64,000 bases of DNA from an uncultured Mailhella sp. GTDB lineage: Bacteria > Desulfobacterota > Desulfovibrionia > Desulfovibrionales > Desulfovibrionaceae. The translations under genes were made by a program, and so were the position numbers. Location of the stretch: contig NZ_CALUYL010000001.1 of NCBI RefSeq assembly GCF_944324995.1, forward strand, positions 372,001 to 436,000, read 5' to 3'. This document shows, piece by piece, positions 1 to 9,116 of the stretch; within the stretch, counting starts at the first letter, position 1; every line of letters begins with the position of its first letter. The notes under the pieces were generated by a model. That model did not search any database and was not told where the DNA came from. It saw only the letters and a list, made by a program, of their open reading frames with translations.

Positions 1-901
1 TCCCTTCGGAGACGACGAAATTACGGTCAAGGAACTGACGAAGGACTCCTTCAAGGGCATTGATCTGGCCATCTTTTCCGCCGGCGGCAGCGTATCCACC
101 GAATTTGCGCCCTATGCCGTGGCTTCCGGCTGCGTGGTGGTGGACAATTCCAGCGCCTGGCGCATGGACGAACGCTGCCCCCTCGTCATTCCCGAAGTGA
201 ACCCCGACGATCTGGAAAAGCACAACGGCATCATCGCCAACCCCAACTGCTCCACCATTCAGATGCTGGTGGCCCTCAAGCCCCTGCACGACGCTGCCAA
301 GATCAAGCGCATCATCGTGACCACCATGCAGGCCGTGAGCGGCACGGGCAAGAAGGGCATCGACGAACTCGAAACCCAGGTGCGCCGCCTCTTCAACATG
401 CAGGACGTCGAACCCAAGGCCTACCCCCATCAGATCGCCTTCAACTGCCTGCCCCACATCGACGTCTTCCAGGCCAACGACTACACCAAGGAAGAAATGA
501 AGATGGTGAACGAAACGCACAAGATGCTCGATCCGAACATCCGCGTCACCGCCACGTGCGTCCGCGTTCCCGTGTTCTACGGCCATTCCGAATCCGTGAA
601 CATTGAAACGGAAAAGAAGCTCACCGCCGCCGAAGCCCGTGTCATTCTTTCCCAGGCTCCCGGCGTGCAGGTGGTGGACAACCCCCGCGCCAATCTCTAT
701 CCGCTCGCCATCGACGCCGCCGGCGAAGACGACGTGTTCGTGGGCCGCATTCGTGAAGACGAAAGCTGCGACAACTCCCTGAACATGTGGATCGTGGCCG
801 ACAACGTGCGCAAGGGCGCGGCCCTCAACGCCGTGCAGATCGGCGAAGAACTGCTCAAGCGCGACCTCGTTTCCGTGGTCAATCCCAAGATGTTCCTGTA
901 G
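1..901 (+). CDS. asd: aspartate-semialdehyde dehydrogenase, 5' end missing
   Basis: NADPH-dependent reduction of aspartyl phosphate to aspartate semialdehyde, the branch-point step for lysine/diaminopimelate, threonine and methionine. The reading frame is open from base 2, so roughly the first 45 residues (the NADP-binding start) lie before the window. About 299 residues are visible. The nucleophilic Cys sits in NPNCST (codon at 248-250), and the RVPVFYGHSE segment carries the general-base His, both typical of Asd. The protein ends VVNPKMFL and is followed 20 bases later by a strong terminator. lysC, the preceding pathway step, lies 18 kb away in this window. Identity is secure; only the start is unseen. 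Confidence 0.96.
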   Translation, partial: PFGDDEITVKELTKDSFKGIDLAIFSAGGSVSTEFAPYAVASGCVVVDNSSAWRMDERCPLVIPEVNPDDLEKHNGIIANPNCSTIQMLVALKPLHDAAKIKRIIVTTMQAVSGTGKKGIDELETQVRRLFNMQDVEPKAYPHQIAFNCLPHIDVFQANDYTKEEMKMVNETHKMLDPNIRVTATCVRVPVFYGHSESVNIETEKKLTAAEARVILSQAPGVQVVDNPRANLYPLAIDAAGEDDVFVGRIREDESCDNSLNMWIVADNVRKGAALNAVQIGEELLKRDLVSVVNPKMFL

Positions 902-920
902 TCCTCCAACCGACAGGAAA

Positions 921-960
921 AAGGCCGCCGTTCCCGCAAAGGACGGCGGCCTTCTTTTTT
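921..960 (+). terminator. asd rho-independent terminator
   Basis: A perfect 11-bp stem (AAGGCCGCCGT / ACGGCGGCCTT, 921-931 and 943-953) is followed by a run of T. It closes the asd transcript. Confidence 0.9.
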
Positions 961-1685
961 GCCCTCGCGCAGAGCCGATGTTCCGACAGGCCATCCGCAC
1001 CGGGAGGGAAATCTGTGCCGAACCGGAGGGGAAAACGGCTCCCAAAGGGGAAAAGCGCGCCGGGAGGGACCATCGCCGACGGGCGCGGCCGCAAACGGCG
1101 AAGTCGCCATCCACGCCGAGGAAAAGATGAGCCCAAGAAAGAGGTTCGGATGCGCGGAAGAGCCCCGGAGTCGAGAGAGTCGGGGATGGAGACGGGAGAC
1201 ATCTCCCAGAGGCGCGTGAGGTGTCTAAGGGCAGGAAGCCGAAAGGGCAAGAGGCGAAGAGAGGCGCGAGGATAAGGAAGGAGGGAACGCCCGGAAGGAC
1301 GTGACGTTGAAAAGGTCTTGCGCCGCAAGCAAGCGCCGCTGATCTCCGCATCCGGCGCTTCCGCCAGTGAAGACCGCATGTTTCCGCCCTGCGTGCTCAC
1401 GCGCAAATCCGCATCCGATGCCCGCGCAGGAGAGCGCCTTCGGCTCGTTTGTGCGTCGTTCCGCGAAAGCACGCCTTCGCACGGCAGATTCCCTTTCGCG
1501 GCCAGCGGCACACGCCGTCACGTTCAAGCCCTTCCGCACACAGTGTTCCGAGCATGCGATCGCGCCGCACAGATGTCGCTCGAAAGACGCCGCCCGGATG
1601 GCTCTCGAAAACCGTTGCTCCGCCGCGCGCCGGCGGCAACCCGCCGTCGACAACGCTCCGCTTTTCCGCGCGCCCCCGCACAGAC
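961..1685. other. gene-free GC-rich spacer
   Basis: Between the asd and hisG terminators I see no gene. Open frames exist on both strands, but they translate to Arg/Ser/Ala/Gly-rich low-complexity sequence, lack convincing ribosome-binding sites and match no family I know. No tRNA-like or repeat structure was recognised. Confidence 0.6.
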
Positions 1686-1719
1686 GAAAAAGCCGGAAGC
1701 AACCATCGTCGCTTCCGGC
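1686..1719 (-). terminator. hisI-hisG terminator
   Basis: A 9-bp stem GCCGGAAGC / GCTTCCGGC (1692-1700 and 1711-1719) is followed by TTTTTC when read on the minus strand. It lies about 30 bases past the hisG stop. Confidence 0.85.
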
Positions 1720-1750
1720 CGTTCATCGTTGTCGGGACAACGTCAGAAAA

Positions 1751-2656
1751 CTAGATAACCTTGTTCAGGCTGTATTCCAGAATGCCTTCCGCGCCCAGCG
1801 CATGCAGCTGAGGAATCAGATCACGCACCACGTGAGTGTCCACCACGGTTTCCAGCGACACCCAGGCCGGATCGCGCAGCGAGGCCACGGTGGGGGAGTT
1901 CAGGGCGGGCAGCAGGCCGAGAATGGCGTCAAGACGGGCGGTGGGCGCGTTCATCTTGAGGCACACGAAGCTTTCCGCGCGCAGCGCGCCCTGCAGCAGC
2001 AGATCAATCTGCTCGATCTTGCGGCGGCTGTCGGGGTCGTTCCACACGTCGCGGTTGGCGATGAGCACGGTGTTGCTGGCCATCACTTCGTCGATGACGC
2101 GCAGGCCGTGCGCGCGAATGGTGGTTTCGGTTTCCGTCACTTCCACGATGGCGTCGGCCAGGCCTTCCACAACCTTGGCTTCGGTCGCGCCCCAGGAATA
2201 ATTGATCTGAACCGGCACGCCCTTCTTCTCGAAATAGCGGGTGCTCACGCCCACAAGTTCCGTGGAAATGCGCTTGCCTTCCAGGTCGGCAGCGCACTGA
2301 TAGGGGGAATCGCCGGCCACGGCGAGCACCCAGCGGGCCTTGCGGTTCGACACCTTGGAATACACGAGGTCGGAAATCACCACCACGGGGGCGTCGCTGT
2401 CGTCCTTGCCGCCGTAGGCAACGCCGCGCTCTTCCAGCCAGTCCTTGCCGGTGAGGGCCACGTCGAGAATGCCGTTCTGAATGTATTCGGGAATTTCCTG
2501 CACGCGGCACAGACGGGCCGTCAGTTCAGGATCGTCGATATCGGGAAAATAGTTGCGGACATGTTTATGAATCTTCCAACCGGCCCTGTCGAAAAGGGCG
2601 ATGGTGGCTTCTTCCAGAGAACCTTTGGGAATGCCGAGCTTGAGCTGAGCTTTCAT
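1751..2656 (-). CDS. hisG: ATP phosphoribosyltransferase, long form
   Basis: First step of histidine synthesis: PRPP plus ATP gives phosphoribosyl-ATP. I start at the ATG at 2656 (MKAQLKLGIPKGSLEE), preceded by GTGAGG; the open frame upstream overlaps hisI. The product has 301 residues. The length and the C-terminal block ending GAEGILEYSLNKVI indicate the long, self-sufficient form with a regulatory ACT-like domain, so no HisZ partner is needed. The catalytic part includes an LTGKDWLEE segment and the PRPP-loop region VTETETT. It lies 10 bases downstream of hisI, evidently in one transcript. Feedback inhibition by histidine is a family property, not seen in the DNA. Confidence 0.96.
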   Translation of the reverse strand: MKAQLKLGIPKGSLEEATIALFDRAGWKIHKHVRNYFPDIDDPELTARLCRVQEIPEYIQNGILDVALTGKDWLEERGVAYGGKDDSDAPVVVISDLVYSKVSNRKARWVLAVAGDSPYQCAADLEGKRISTELVGVSTRYFEKKGVPVQINYSWGATEAKVVEGLADAIVEVTETETTIRAHGLRVIDEVMASNTVLIANRDVWNDPDSRRKIEQIDLLLQGALRAESFVCLKMNAPTARLDAILGLLPALNSPTVASLRDPAWVSLETVVDTHVVRDLIPQLHALGAEGILEYSLNKVI

Positions 2657-2666
2657 GAGATGAGCC

Positions 2667-3071
2667 TCACTTCTTGTACACTTCTGCAGGGTCAAACACC
2701 TGCGGGCAGCAGATGGTCGCTTCGGAGCTGCCGGGCGTGAGCCGCCGATAAAAACAGCTGCTTCTGCCGGTGTGGCAGGCGGAACCGCCCACCTGCTCGA
2801 TTTCCAGCACCACGGCGTCGGAATCGCAGTCGAGGCGGATGGCCTTGACTATCTGAACGTTGCCGGAACTCTCTCCCTTGTGCCACAGCTTCTGACGGCT
2901 GCGGCTCCAGTAATGGGCCTCGCCGGTGGCGAGCGTGGCTTCCCAGGCTTCCCGGTTCATCCAGGCAAGCATGAGCACTTCGCCGGTGGCGGCGTCCTGC
3001 GCCACGGCGGCGATGAGGCCTCCGGACTTGGAAAAATCGGGAACGAAGTCGGACGGAGCTTGAAACTTCAT
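2667..3071 (-). CDS. hisI: phosphoribosyl-AMP cyclohydrolase
   Basis: Third step of histidine synthesis: hydrolytic ring opening of phosphoribosyl-AMP. The start at 3071 ([13 protein letters not shown]) has AGAAGGA 8 bases upstream and gives 134 residues, the size of the stand-alone enzyme without a fused HisE pyrophosphatase. The metal-binding residues are visible: the DCDSDA aspartates and the Cys residues in [16 protein letters not shown]. It is the first gene of a two-gene transcript with hisG, so only these two histidine genes are grouped here; hisE and the others must lie elsewhere. High confidence. Confidence 0.96.
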   Translation of the reverse strand: MKFQAPSDFVPDFSKSGGLIAAVAQDAATGEVLMLAWMNREAWEATLATGEAHYWSRSRQKLWHKGESSGNVQIVKAIRLDCDSDAVVLEIEQVGGSACHTGRSSCFYRRLTPGSSEATICCPQVFDPAEVYKK

Positions 3072-3143
3072 GGAACGATATCCTTCTGTAACGTGCGTTG
3101 TGAACGCCGTTATACGCTGCAATGATGACGCCAGTGTGATGAT

Positions 3144-4706
3144 TTACTTGGCAAAGCCCACGGCGCGGCGCTCGCGGATGACCGTGACGCGTATCTGACC
3201 GGGGTAGGTGAGGTTTTCCTCGATCTTGGCGGAAATGTCCTTGCAGAGCAGATAGGTGCTGTCGTCGTCCACGTTGTCGGAATTGACGATGACGCGCAGC
3301 TCGCGGCCCGCCTGAATGGCGTAGGACTTGGCCACGCCCTCGAAGGAATCGGCAATGTTTTCCAGATCCTCAAGGCGCTTGACGTAGTTCTCCAAAAGTT
3401 CCTTGCGCGCGCCGGGCCTTGCGCCGGAAAGAGAATCCGCCGCCTGCACGAGCACGGCGAGCGCCGTTTCGGGATGCACGTCCTCATGATGCGCGGCGAT
3501 GGCGTGAACGATGTCCTTGCCTTCGCCGTACTTCTTGGCGATGTCCGCGCCGATGAGCGCATGGGAGCCTTCCACTTCATGATCCACGGCCTTGCCGATG
3601 TCGTGCAGGAGACCTGCGCGCTTGGCGCGCTTGATGTCCATGCCGAGTTCGGCGGCCATCATGCCGCAGAGGGCGGAGACTTCCAGAGAATGCTGAAGCA
3701 CGTTCTGCGTGAAGCTCGTGCGGTACTTGAGCTGTCCGAGCAGACGGATGATGTCGGGATGAATGCCGTGAACGCCGGCGTCGAAGGTGGCCTGTTCGCC
3801 CACTTCGCGGATCTGCACTTCGAGTTCCTGCTCGCACTTGTGAACCACGTCCTCGATGCGGGCGGGATGGATGCGGCCGTCCTGAATGAGGCGTTCGAGG
3901 GCCATGCGGGCCACCTGACGGCGGATGGGGCTGTAGGCGGAAAGAATCACGGTTTCCGGCGTGTCGTCGATGATGAGATCCACGCCGGTGGCGGCTTCGA
4001 GCGCGCGGATGTTGCGGCCTTCGCGGCCGATGATGCGGCCCTTCATGTCTTCGCTCGGCAGGGTGACGGCCGTGACGGTCTGTTCGCCCACGTAGTCGCC
4101 GGCGTAGCGCTGAATGGCGCAGGCCAGAATTTCCTTGGCCTTTCTGTCGGCGGTTTCCTTGGCCTCGGTTTCGATGACGCGCATCATCTTGGCGGCTTCG
4201 TGGCGGGTACGCGATTCAATTTCCTCGAACAGGCGGGTCTTGGCCTCTTCGGCCGTCAGACCGGAAACTTCCTGAAGGCGGCGTTCCTGCTCGTCGAGCT
4301 TGGCCTCCACCTGCGTTTCCTTTTCGGCGAGCACGCGCTCGCGCTGGGTCTGTTCCTTTTCCTGCGCCAGAATGTCGTGTTCCTTCTGCGTGATGCGCTC
4401 CATCTTCTCTTCCATGCGGTCGCTGATGTCCTGGAGCTTTTTCTCACGGTTCTTGAGGGCGCGTTCCTGATCCTTGCACTCCATCTCGAAGGCGTGCTTC
4501 TGGCTGAAAATTTCGTTCTGTCCCTGAAGAAGAATTTCCTTCTTCTGAGCCTGCGCTTCCTTGCGGGCTTCTTCCACAATGCGGCTGGCCAGATCGTTGG
4601 CCTCGCCGATGCGCTTGGTGGTCATATGCCGCTGTATGCAGACGCCCAGCAGCGCGCCGGCCACAAGACTGACCAGCGCGAAGGCGTAAATAACGATATC
4701 ATCCAT
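3144..4706 (-). CDS. rny: ribonuclease Y
   Basis: Membrane-anchored endoribonuclease that initiates mRNA decay. The start at 4706 ([10 protein letters not shown]) follows AGGA and gives 520 residues, the normal family length. Order of parts: transmembrane helix at about 5-22; long Lys/Glu-rich coiled coil at about 30-200; KH RNA-binding domain with the GREG loop at 227-230; HD phosphohydrolase domain with the HD pair at 368-369 ([12 protein letters not shown]). It lies downstream of the 6S RNA and zapA on the same strand, separated from the RNA by about 140 bases that may hold its own promoter. An in-frame upstream extension runs through the 6S RNA and is not coding. Confidence 0.96.
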   Translation of the reverse strand: MDDIVIYAFALVSLVAGALLGVCIQRHMTTKRIGEANDLASRIVEEARKEAQAQKKEILLQGQNEIFSQKHAFEMECKDQERALKNREKKLQDISDRMEEKMERITQKEHDILAQEKEQTQRERVLAEKETQVEAKLDEQERRLQEVSGLTAEEAKTRLFEEIESRTRHEAAKMMRVIETEAKETADRKAKEILACAIQRYAGDYVGEQTVTAVTLPSEDMKGRIIGREGRNIRALEAATGVDLIIDDTPETVILSAYSPIRRQVARMALERLIQDGRIHPARIEDVVHKCEQELEVQIREVGEQATFDAGVHGIHPDIIRLLGQLKYRTSFTQNVLQHSLEVSALCGMMAAELGMDIKRAKRAGLLHDIGKAVDHEVEGSHALIGADIAKKYGEGKDIVHAIAAHHEDVHPETALAVLVQAADSLSGARPGARKELLENYVKRLEDLENIADSFEGVAKSYAIQAGRELRVIVNSDNVDDDSTYLLCKDISAKIEENLTYPGQIRVTVIRERRAVGFAK

Positions 4707-4845
4707 GATAATTCCTGTAATATGCTGACGGGCAAAACCCGATATGTCCGAAACGGCCGGAAGGCGCGCCGGATTGTCGCGGACTCGCCGCGCTCCGAAA
4801 GGGGAGGGAGAATATTCCGCCTCAGGGGGCGAACAAGTGCGGAAG

Positions 4846-5035
4846 AAGGAAAAAAGGAACCCGGGATGCCGTGAAAAGCTGCTGGCACGAGACCTTGTGG
4901 TCTCCAAGTGGGCGCCTGTCCGAGACTTCAGGCTGCCCGCCTTGGGCGGGTATGCACACCATCTCGGAGACTGGCTCCCTGCTAACGCTAGTGAGGCCGG
5001 CGCAAGCCAGCTCCTCACGCACATCCCAGGGAATA
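4846..5035 (-). ncRNA. ssrS: 6S RNA (RNA polymerase regulator)
   Basis: 6S RNA binds the housekeeping sigma-factor holoenzyme and mimics an open promoter. Seen directly: a 9-bp closing stem (5022-5030 pairs with 4860-4868, one G-U pair) bounds a segment of about 171 nt. Inside it, CCGAGA/TCTCGG, CCCGCC/GGCGGG and GAGACC/GGTCTC can pair, giving the rod-like shape and about 180-nt size of 6S RNA. A T-rich tail (CCTTTTTTCC on the minus strand) follows the closing stem. It sits directly after zapA, the well-known ssrS neighbour. No protein reading frame explains the pairing. Exact ends are estimated; the call is inference from structure and context. Confidence 0.72.
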
Positions 5036-5063
5036 TGGGCTGCCGGAACGCTGCCGGATCGGC

Positions 5064-5366
5064 TCAGGAAGCCGTATCCGTCTTCTCCGGCGTGTTTTCC
5101 TTCAAACTCTGCAGCAGCTCGTCGAGCCGGGCGTCTTCCCGGCTGCGGCGCTCCTGCAGTTCCAGCAGGTCGTCCGCCATGCTGATGAGCAGCATGACCA
5201 GCAACCTGTCTCTGCCGAACTGGCCGCCCTGCGCCTTGACCCTGCTATATCTTTCCTCCACGTACTTTCTGGCTCTTTCCACCCGTTCGGGATCGGCCTC
5301 GGTACGGAACGCGACCTGCAGGTCGCAAAGGTCAAGATGATAGCTGTGCATGCGGCCGCCCGCCAT
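5064..5366 (-). CDS. zapA: cell division protein ZapA
   Basis: Small Z-ring-associated protein that cross-links FtsZ filaments. 100 residues: an N-terminal beta/alpha part (LDLCDLQVAFRTEADPERV), then a helix with repeated hydrophobic positions and a charged tail (LLELQERRSREDARLDELLQ), matching the ZapA fold. The start ATG at 5366 overlaps the stop of the preceding coiled-coil gene (TAATG), implying translational coupling. A second Met five codons in is also possible. The 6S RNA gene begins about 30 bases after its stop, the conserved zapA-ssrS linkage. Confidence 0.88.
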   Translation of the reverse strand: MAGGRMHSYHLDLCDLQVAFRTEADPERVERARKYVEERYSRVKAQGGQFGRDRLLVMLLISMADDLLELQERRSREDARLDELLQSLKENTPEKTDTAS

Positions 5367-5629
5367 TAACCGTTCTGCTGCGGTTCAGCGGCAGGCAACG
5401 TATCCTGAATACGGCTGATGAGCGCATCGACCCTGTTGCAGGCCTCGTCGCGAACGCTGCGTTCGCGGTTGAGCTGCTCCTGAAGCTCCTCGGAAGCCAT
5501 CTGCCCGAGCTCCAGGTCTTCACGAAGACGCTTGCCTTCCTCACGGAGCTGATGATTTTCCTCCCGGAGTCGGTCCAGTTCCTGGATGAGACTATCGATA
5601 CGCTGCGCCAGCAGTTCCAACTTTTCCAT
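5366..5629 (-). CDS. ZapB-like coiled-coil division protein
   Basis: 87 residues starting MEKLELLAQRID, with AAGGAG ten bases upstream of the start at 5629. Nearly the whole chain is one heptad-patterned coiled coil (ELDRLREENHQLREEGKRL...), followed by a short loose tail (PAAEPQQNG). Length, composition and position directly before zapA, with overlapping stop and start, suggest a ZapB/DUF904-type partner of ZapA. A coiled coil alone cannot prove this, so I leave the symbol open. It is probably the first gene of the zapA-ssrS transcript. Confidence 0.72.
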   Translation of the reverse strand: MEKLELLAQRIDSLIQELDRLREENHQLREEGKRLREDLELGQMASEELQEQLNRERSVRDEACNRVDALISRIQDTLPAAEPQQNG

Positions 5630-5769
5630 AACTCTTCTATCTCCTTGAGAACCGGCGGGAAACAATCAGCGCCGATTCCGAGCATTTTTGTACATGCCGG
5701 GCGTTTTCCGGCTTTTTTGCAAGTGCGCAGAGAACATGGAATGACGGCAATGTTTCTTCTTGCGCTCTT

Positions 5770-7210
5770 TCCTTATTGATAAACTATGGAGGCCGGATGA
5801 GCAAGTAGATAAAGCGCTCACTATCGGCAAACTTCGCAGAAAAAACAAAAAAGACGCGGCCGAAGTTCCGGTTCCGAAAGTACGGGCTCGGGACCGGCCG
5901 TGATTTCAGAGAAAAAGCCGGACGAGCGCTTGGAAAACGCGCTCCGCGGCGGAAAATTCGGGAGCGCGGAGGGCATTCTCAGCGCCCGGAGCGCCGAACG
6001 CCGCCTCTCGCGCCGCGACGGCCTTGCGGCGCACCCGCAAACGGAACCAAGCGCATCCGAAAAGGACGCTTCGGCGGCAAGCAGAAGCAGGCTCGCCGAG
6101 CCTGAGACGAGGGCAGAAGTGCTGCCCCGGGCAAAGCGCAGCAAGGAGGCGTTTCCAGGAGCGGGAAAAACGAAGGATGCGCAGCAGCGCACAGACGGCG
6201 TGCCTGCCGCCGGAGCCGAAGGCAGACGGGGAAACCGCGCTGAAAAGGGGCGCGACGGCAGCAAGAAGGGCGGCAGGCTTTCGGCAAAACATCGCCCGTC
6301 AGAAACAACGCCCGCAGACGGGGAAGGGCCTCATGTCCGAAAACCCCTTCATCCGACGGCAGGACGGCGGACATCAGGGCAGGAAAAACGCTCCGGCAAT
6401 CCGGGGACGGCCTGGAAGGACAAGCGATCCGCGGCGAACGCGGTTTCTCATCGTCAACGGCAACGTGCGCCGGAAAACGCCTTCGGCCACCGAATCGACG
6501 TCCCATGCCCGACGACGCCGCATCACCGCCGAACGCGCGGCAAGCAAAGAATATCCCTCGCGTGCCGTGCAAAGAAGTCGTACGGAAAGAGAAGATGACG
6601 ACGCCGTCGGCAAGGAGCCCGGCCCGCGCGGCGAGGGAGAGAGCCCCCGGCAGCAGCGTGAATGCGCTGAAGACGCCCCGGGCCTTCGTCAAAGCACTGT
6701 CGCCGTTCCGCAACATTGCGGAGCTTGTGATAAAGATATCGAAATATAATACATTATCATCTTAAATACGTTTTTGTTTCACTCTTGTTCCAACAGGACC
6801 TTCGGCTCCGCACCCCCGCGCCCGAAGCGCCTTTTTTCAAGGTGTCCGGCCTTCTTTCCGGCTTTCCCGACCGCTCCCAGCCGAGACGCCGAGACCGTTC
6901 TGGAACTTCCTGCCGAGCGACTTCAAACGCAGCGGCAAAACACTGCGCCGGTTTTCGCCATGTTCCGAAAGGCCCGAAGTTTTGTCTGCGGCGCAAGGAC
7001 TGCGCCGACGCGCGCCGCTCAGAGAAAGGCAAGCCCCGGTAAGCCTGCGGCACAGCGCCGTCCCGGCGGCAAGCCGCTGGAGACAAAAACACGCAAACAG
7101 CATGCTCCCAAAAGCTGCGCTCCTGCGCGGCAAGGCCGCCCGCAACCGAAAACACGGTCGAAGCCGCGTTGTCGGCGTTCAATGCGACCGCTGGCTTCCG
7201 GCGTTCAAAC
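5770..7210. other. 1.4-kb stretch with no recognisable gene
   Basis: The longest gene-free region of the window, between the ZapB-like gene and the rex terminator. Open frames on both strands are Arg/Ala/Ser-rich and look like by-products of high GC. One minus-strand frame (about 5979-6716) has a short hydrophobic start and could be a decayed gene, but I recognise nothing in it. An AT-rich island at 6722-6800 containing TATAAT (6745-6750) interrupts the GC-rich sequence. No tRNA, repeat or mobile-element ends were seen. Confidence 0.55.
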
Positions 7211-7211
7211 G

Positions 7212-7246
7212 AAAAAGCCCGCCGAAAGTCGGGCTTCCGGCGGGCG
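7212..7246 (-). terminator. rex terminator
   Basis: The stem GCCCGCCG / CGGCGGGC (7217-7224 and 7239-7246) is followed by a T-run when read on the minus strand, 20 bases after the rex stop. Confidence 0.85.
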
Positions 7247-7266
7247 AAAATGCAGAGAGAAAAAAA

Positions 7267-7911
7267 TCAGCGCTGCTTCGTGGAGATGTTGAACGTCAGC
7301 GAGTAAATCTGATGGAAGAAGTTGACGTATTCCACGAACACGTGATCCGGCACGGTGATGCGGGCGGCGGAGTAGTTCAGAATGCCCTTGATGCCGGCGT
7401 CCACCAGCTGCGTGGCCGCGCGCTGAGCGCGTTCCGGCGGCACGGTGATGATGCCGATTTCAATGCCCAGTTCGGGCACTTTTTCCATAAGGGTCTTGGT
7501 GCAGTACACTTCCAGACCGTAGAGCTTTTCACCGATCTTGAAGGGGTCGCAGTCGAACGCGCCCACGATGGTGAAGCCGTGACGGCGAAATTCCTGATAG
7601 TTGAGCAGAGCTCTGCCCATGTTGCCCACGCCCACGAGGGCGGCGCGCCATTCGCGGTTGGCGTTGAGGCAGGCCTTGATGACCTCCAGAAGATACGAGA
7701 CATAATAGCCTACGCCGCGAACGCCGAATTCGCCGAAGTAGGCGAGATCCTTACGAACCTGCGAGGCGTTGACGTCGCACGCCCGGGAAAGGGGTTCGGA
7801 AGAAATGACCTGAACGCCATCCTTGTCCATGGCTTCGAGAACCTGGAGATAGGTGGCGAGACGCTGGATGGTTGCGCGAGGGATATGTTCGTATTTAGGA
7901 GTCTGGTTCAT
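7267..7911 (-). CDS. rex: redox-sensing transcriptional repressor Rex
   Basis: Repressor that senses the NADH/NAD+ ratio and controls energy-metabolism genes. 214 residues, normal length. The N-terminal winged helix (about 10-80) includes the recognition segment NASQVRKDLAYFGEFGVRGVGY. The Rossmann domain begins at about 90 with GVGNMG (94-99), the NAD(H)-binding loop. The C-terminus ends in a domain-swap helix (VNFFHQIYSLTFN). The ribosome-binding site is weak. It follows the ATP synthase F0 operon after a terminator, so it may be read by leakage or from its own promoter. In sulfate reducers Rex is known to control sulfate-reduction and ATP synthase genes. I found no clear Rex operator here. 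Confidence 0.95.
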   Translation of the reverse strand: MNQTPKYEHIPRATIQRLATYLQVLEAMDKDGVQVISSEPLSRACDVNASQVRKDLAYFGEFGVRGVGYYVSYLLEVIKACLNANREWRAALVGVGNMGRALLNYQEFRRHGFTIVGAFDCDPFKIGEKLYGLEVYCTKTLMEKVPELGIEIGIITVPPERAQRAATQLVDAGIKGILNYSAARITVPDHVFVEYVNFFHQIYSLTFNISTKQR

Positions 7912-7932
7912 CGTCTTGGTTGGCCTGTTAAA

Positions 7933-7968
7933 AGAATAGGGGCGGAAAGAAATATATCCTTCCCGCCC
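7933..7968 (-). terminator. terminator of the F0 ATP synthase operon
   Basis: Arms GGGCGGAAAG and CTTCCCGCCC (7940-7949 and 7959-7968) pair with one mismatch, followed on the minus strand by a short T-rich stretch. It lies between atpE and rex and may only partly stop transcription. Confidence 0.6.
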
Positions 7969-7979
7969 GATAAATGCAA

Positions 7980-8309
<330 letters not shown>

Positions 8310-8362
8310 TTACAATTATGAGTGTTGAGGCCGAAAGGCCATTCCCCCGAAGGTAGGTCGGC

Positions 8363-9088
8363 TTAGTGGGCGTGTTCCACGGAGCCCTGAATGTAGATCA
8401 TGGACAGGATGAACAGGATGAAGGCCTGCAGCACCTTGCCGAGCAGGAACAGGAAGTACATGGGCACCGTGCCGAGCAGCACGCCCACGTAGATGCTGGC
8501 GCCGAAGCCGAAGAAGATGATGAGCGTCATTTCTTCAGCGAAGATGTTGCCGAAAAGACGGAGCGACATGGAAAGCGGACGGGCCAGATGGGAAATGATT
8601 TCGATGGGGAACATCAGCGGAATCAGCGGCTTGCTGGAACCGGTGAAGTGATGGATGTACCCGAAGCCCCAGGTGCGGATGCCCACGTAGTTGTAATAGA
8701 TGAACACGCACAGCGCGATGGAAATGGTGGTGTTCAGGTTGGCGGTAGGCGCGTCGCAGCCGGGCACGAGGCCCAGCAGGTTCATGGTGAGAACGTAGAT
8801 GAAGATGGAGGCGAGCAGCGGCACGAAGCGGCGGCCCTTTTCCTCGCCGAGGTTGTTCAGCACGAACTTTTCCAGGCCGTCCACCAGAGCTTCAAAGAAG
8901 ATCTGGAACTTGCCGGGCACGATGCTGAGCTTCCTGCGCAGCACGAGGCCGGCGATGAGCAGAACGAGCATGCCGAGCCAGGTGAAGAACACATACTTGG
9001 TTTCAATGGTCATGCCCGCGACCGTGATCTGATCCATGTGGAAAACGGTCGACAAGAGCAGCGGGTGAGCCAGTCCAGATGCAGCCAT
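8363..9088 (-). CDS. atpB: ATP synthase F0 subunit a
   Basis: Membrane stator subunit that gives ions access to the c-ring. 241 residues with five to six membrane helices. The essential Arg (177) lies in SLRLFGNIFAEE, and the last helix carries the conserved Gln (QAFILFILSMIYIQ). A strong AGGAGG stands before the ATG at 9088. It is preceded by the AtpI-like gene and followed 65 bases later by atpE. The b, delta and F1 genes are not here, so this genome keeps F0 a/c apart from the rest, as many Desulfovibrio-type genomes do. Confidence 0.97.
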   Translation of the reverse strand: MAASGLAHPLLLSTVFHMDQITVAGMTIETKYVFFTWLGMLVLLIAGLVLRRKLSIVPGKFQIFFEALVDGLEKFVLNNLGEEKGRRFVPLLASIFIYVLTMNLLGLVPGCDAPTANLNTTISIALCVFIYYNYVGIRTWGFGYIHHFTGSSKPLIPLMFPIEIISHLARPLSMSLRLFGNIFAEEMTLIIFFGFGASIYVGVLLGTVPMYFLFLLGKVLQAFILFILSMIYIQGSVEHAH

Positions 9089-9116
9089 GGAAATCCTCCT
9101 GTATGTGCCAGGCCTT

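Noticed and set aside
3474..4874. 466-codon plus-strand frame opposite rny
   Set aside because: Antisense of the RNase Y coiled-coil and HD domains; no ribosome-binding site or motifs.
4875..4892. TGGCACG...CTTGTG as a sigma-54 promoter on the plus strand
   Set aside because: It lies within the 6S RNA stem on the opposite strand, and the GG-N10-GC spacing fails.
5900..6598. 232-codon plus-strand frame in the gene-free region
   Set aside because: Low-complexity Arg/Lys/Ala/Ser composition, no ribosome-binding site, no motif.
6722..6750. TTGTGA...TATAAT as a promoter or Rex site
   Set aside because: The spacer is only 14 bases, too short for sigma-70, and the second half of a Rex operator (TTCACAA) is missing.
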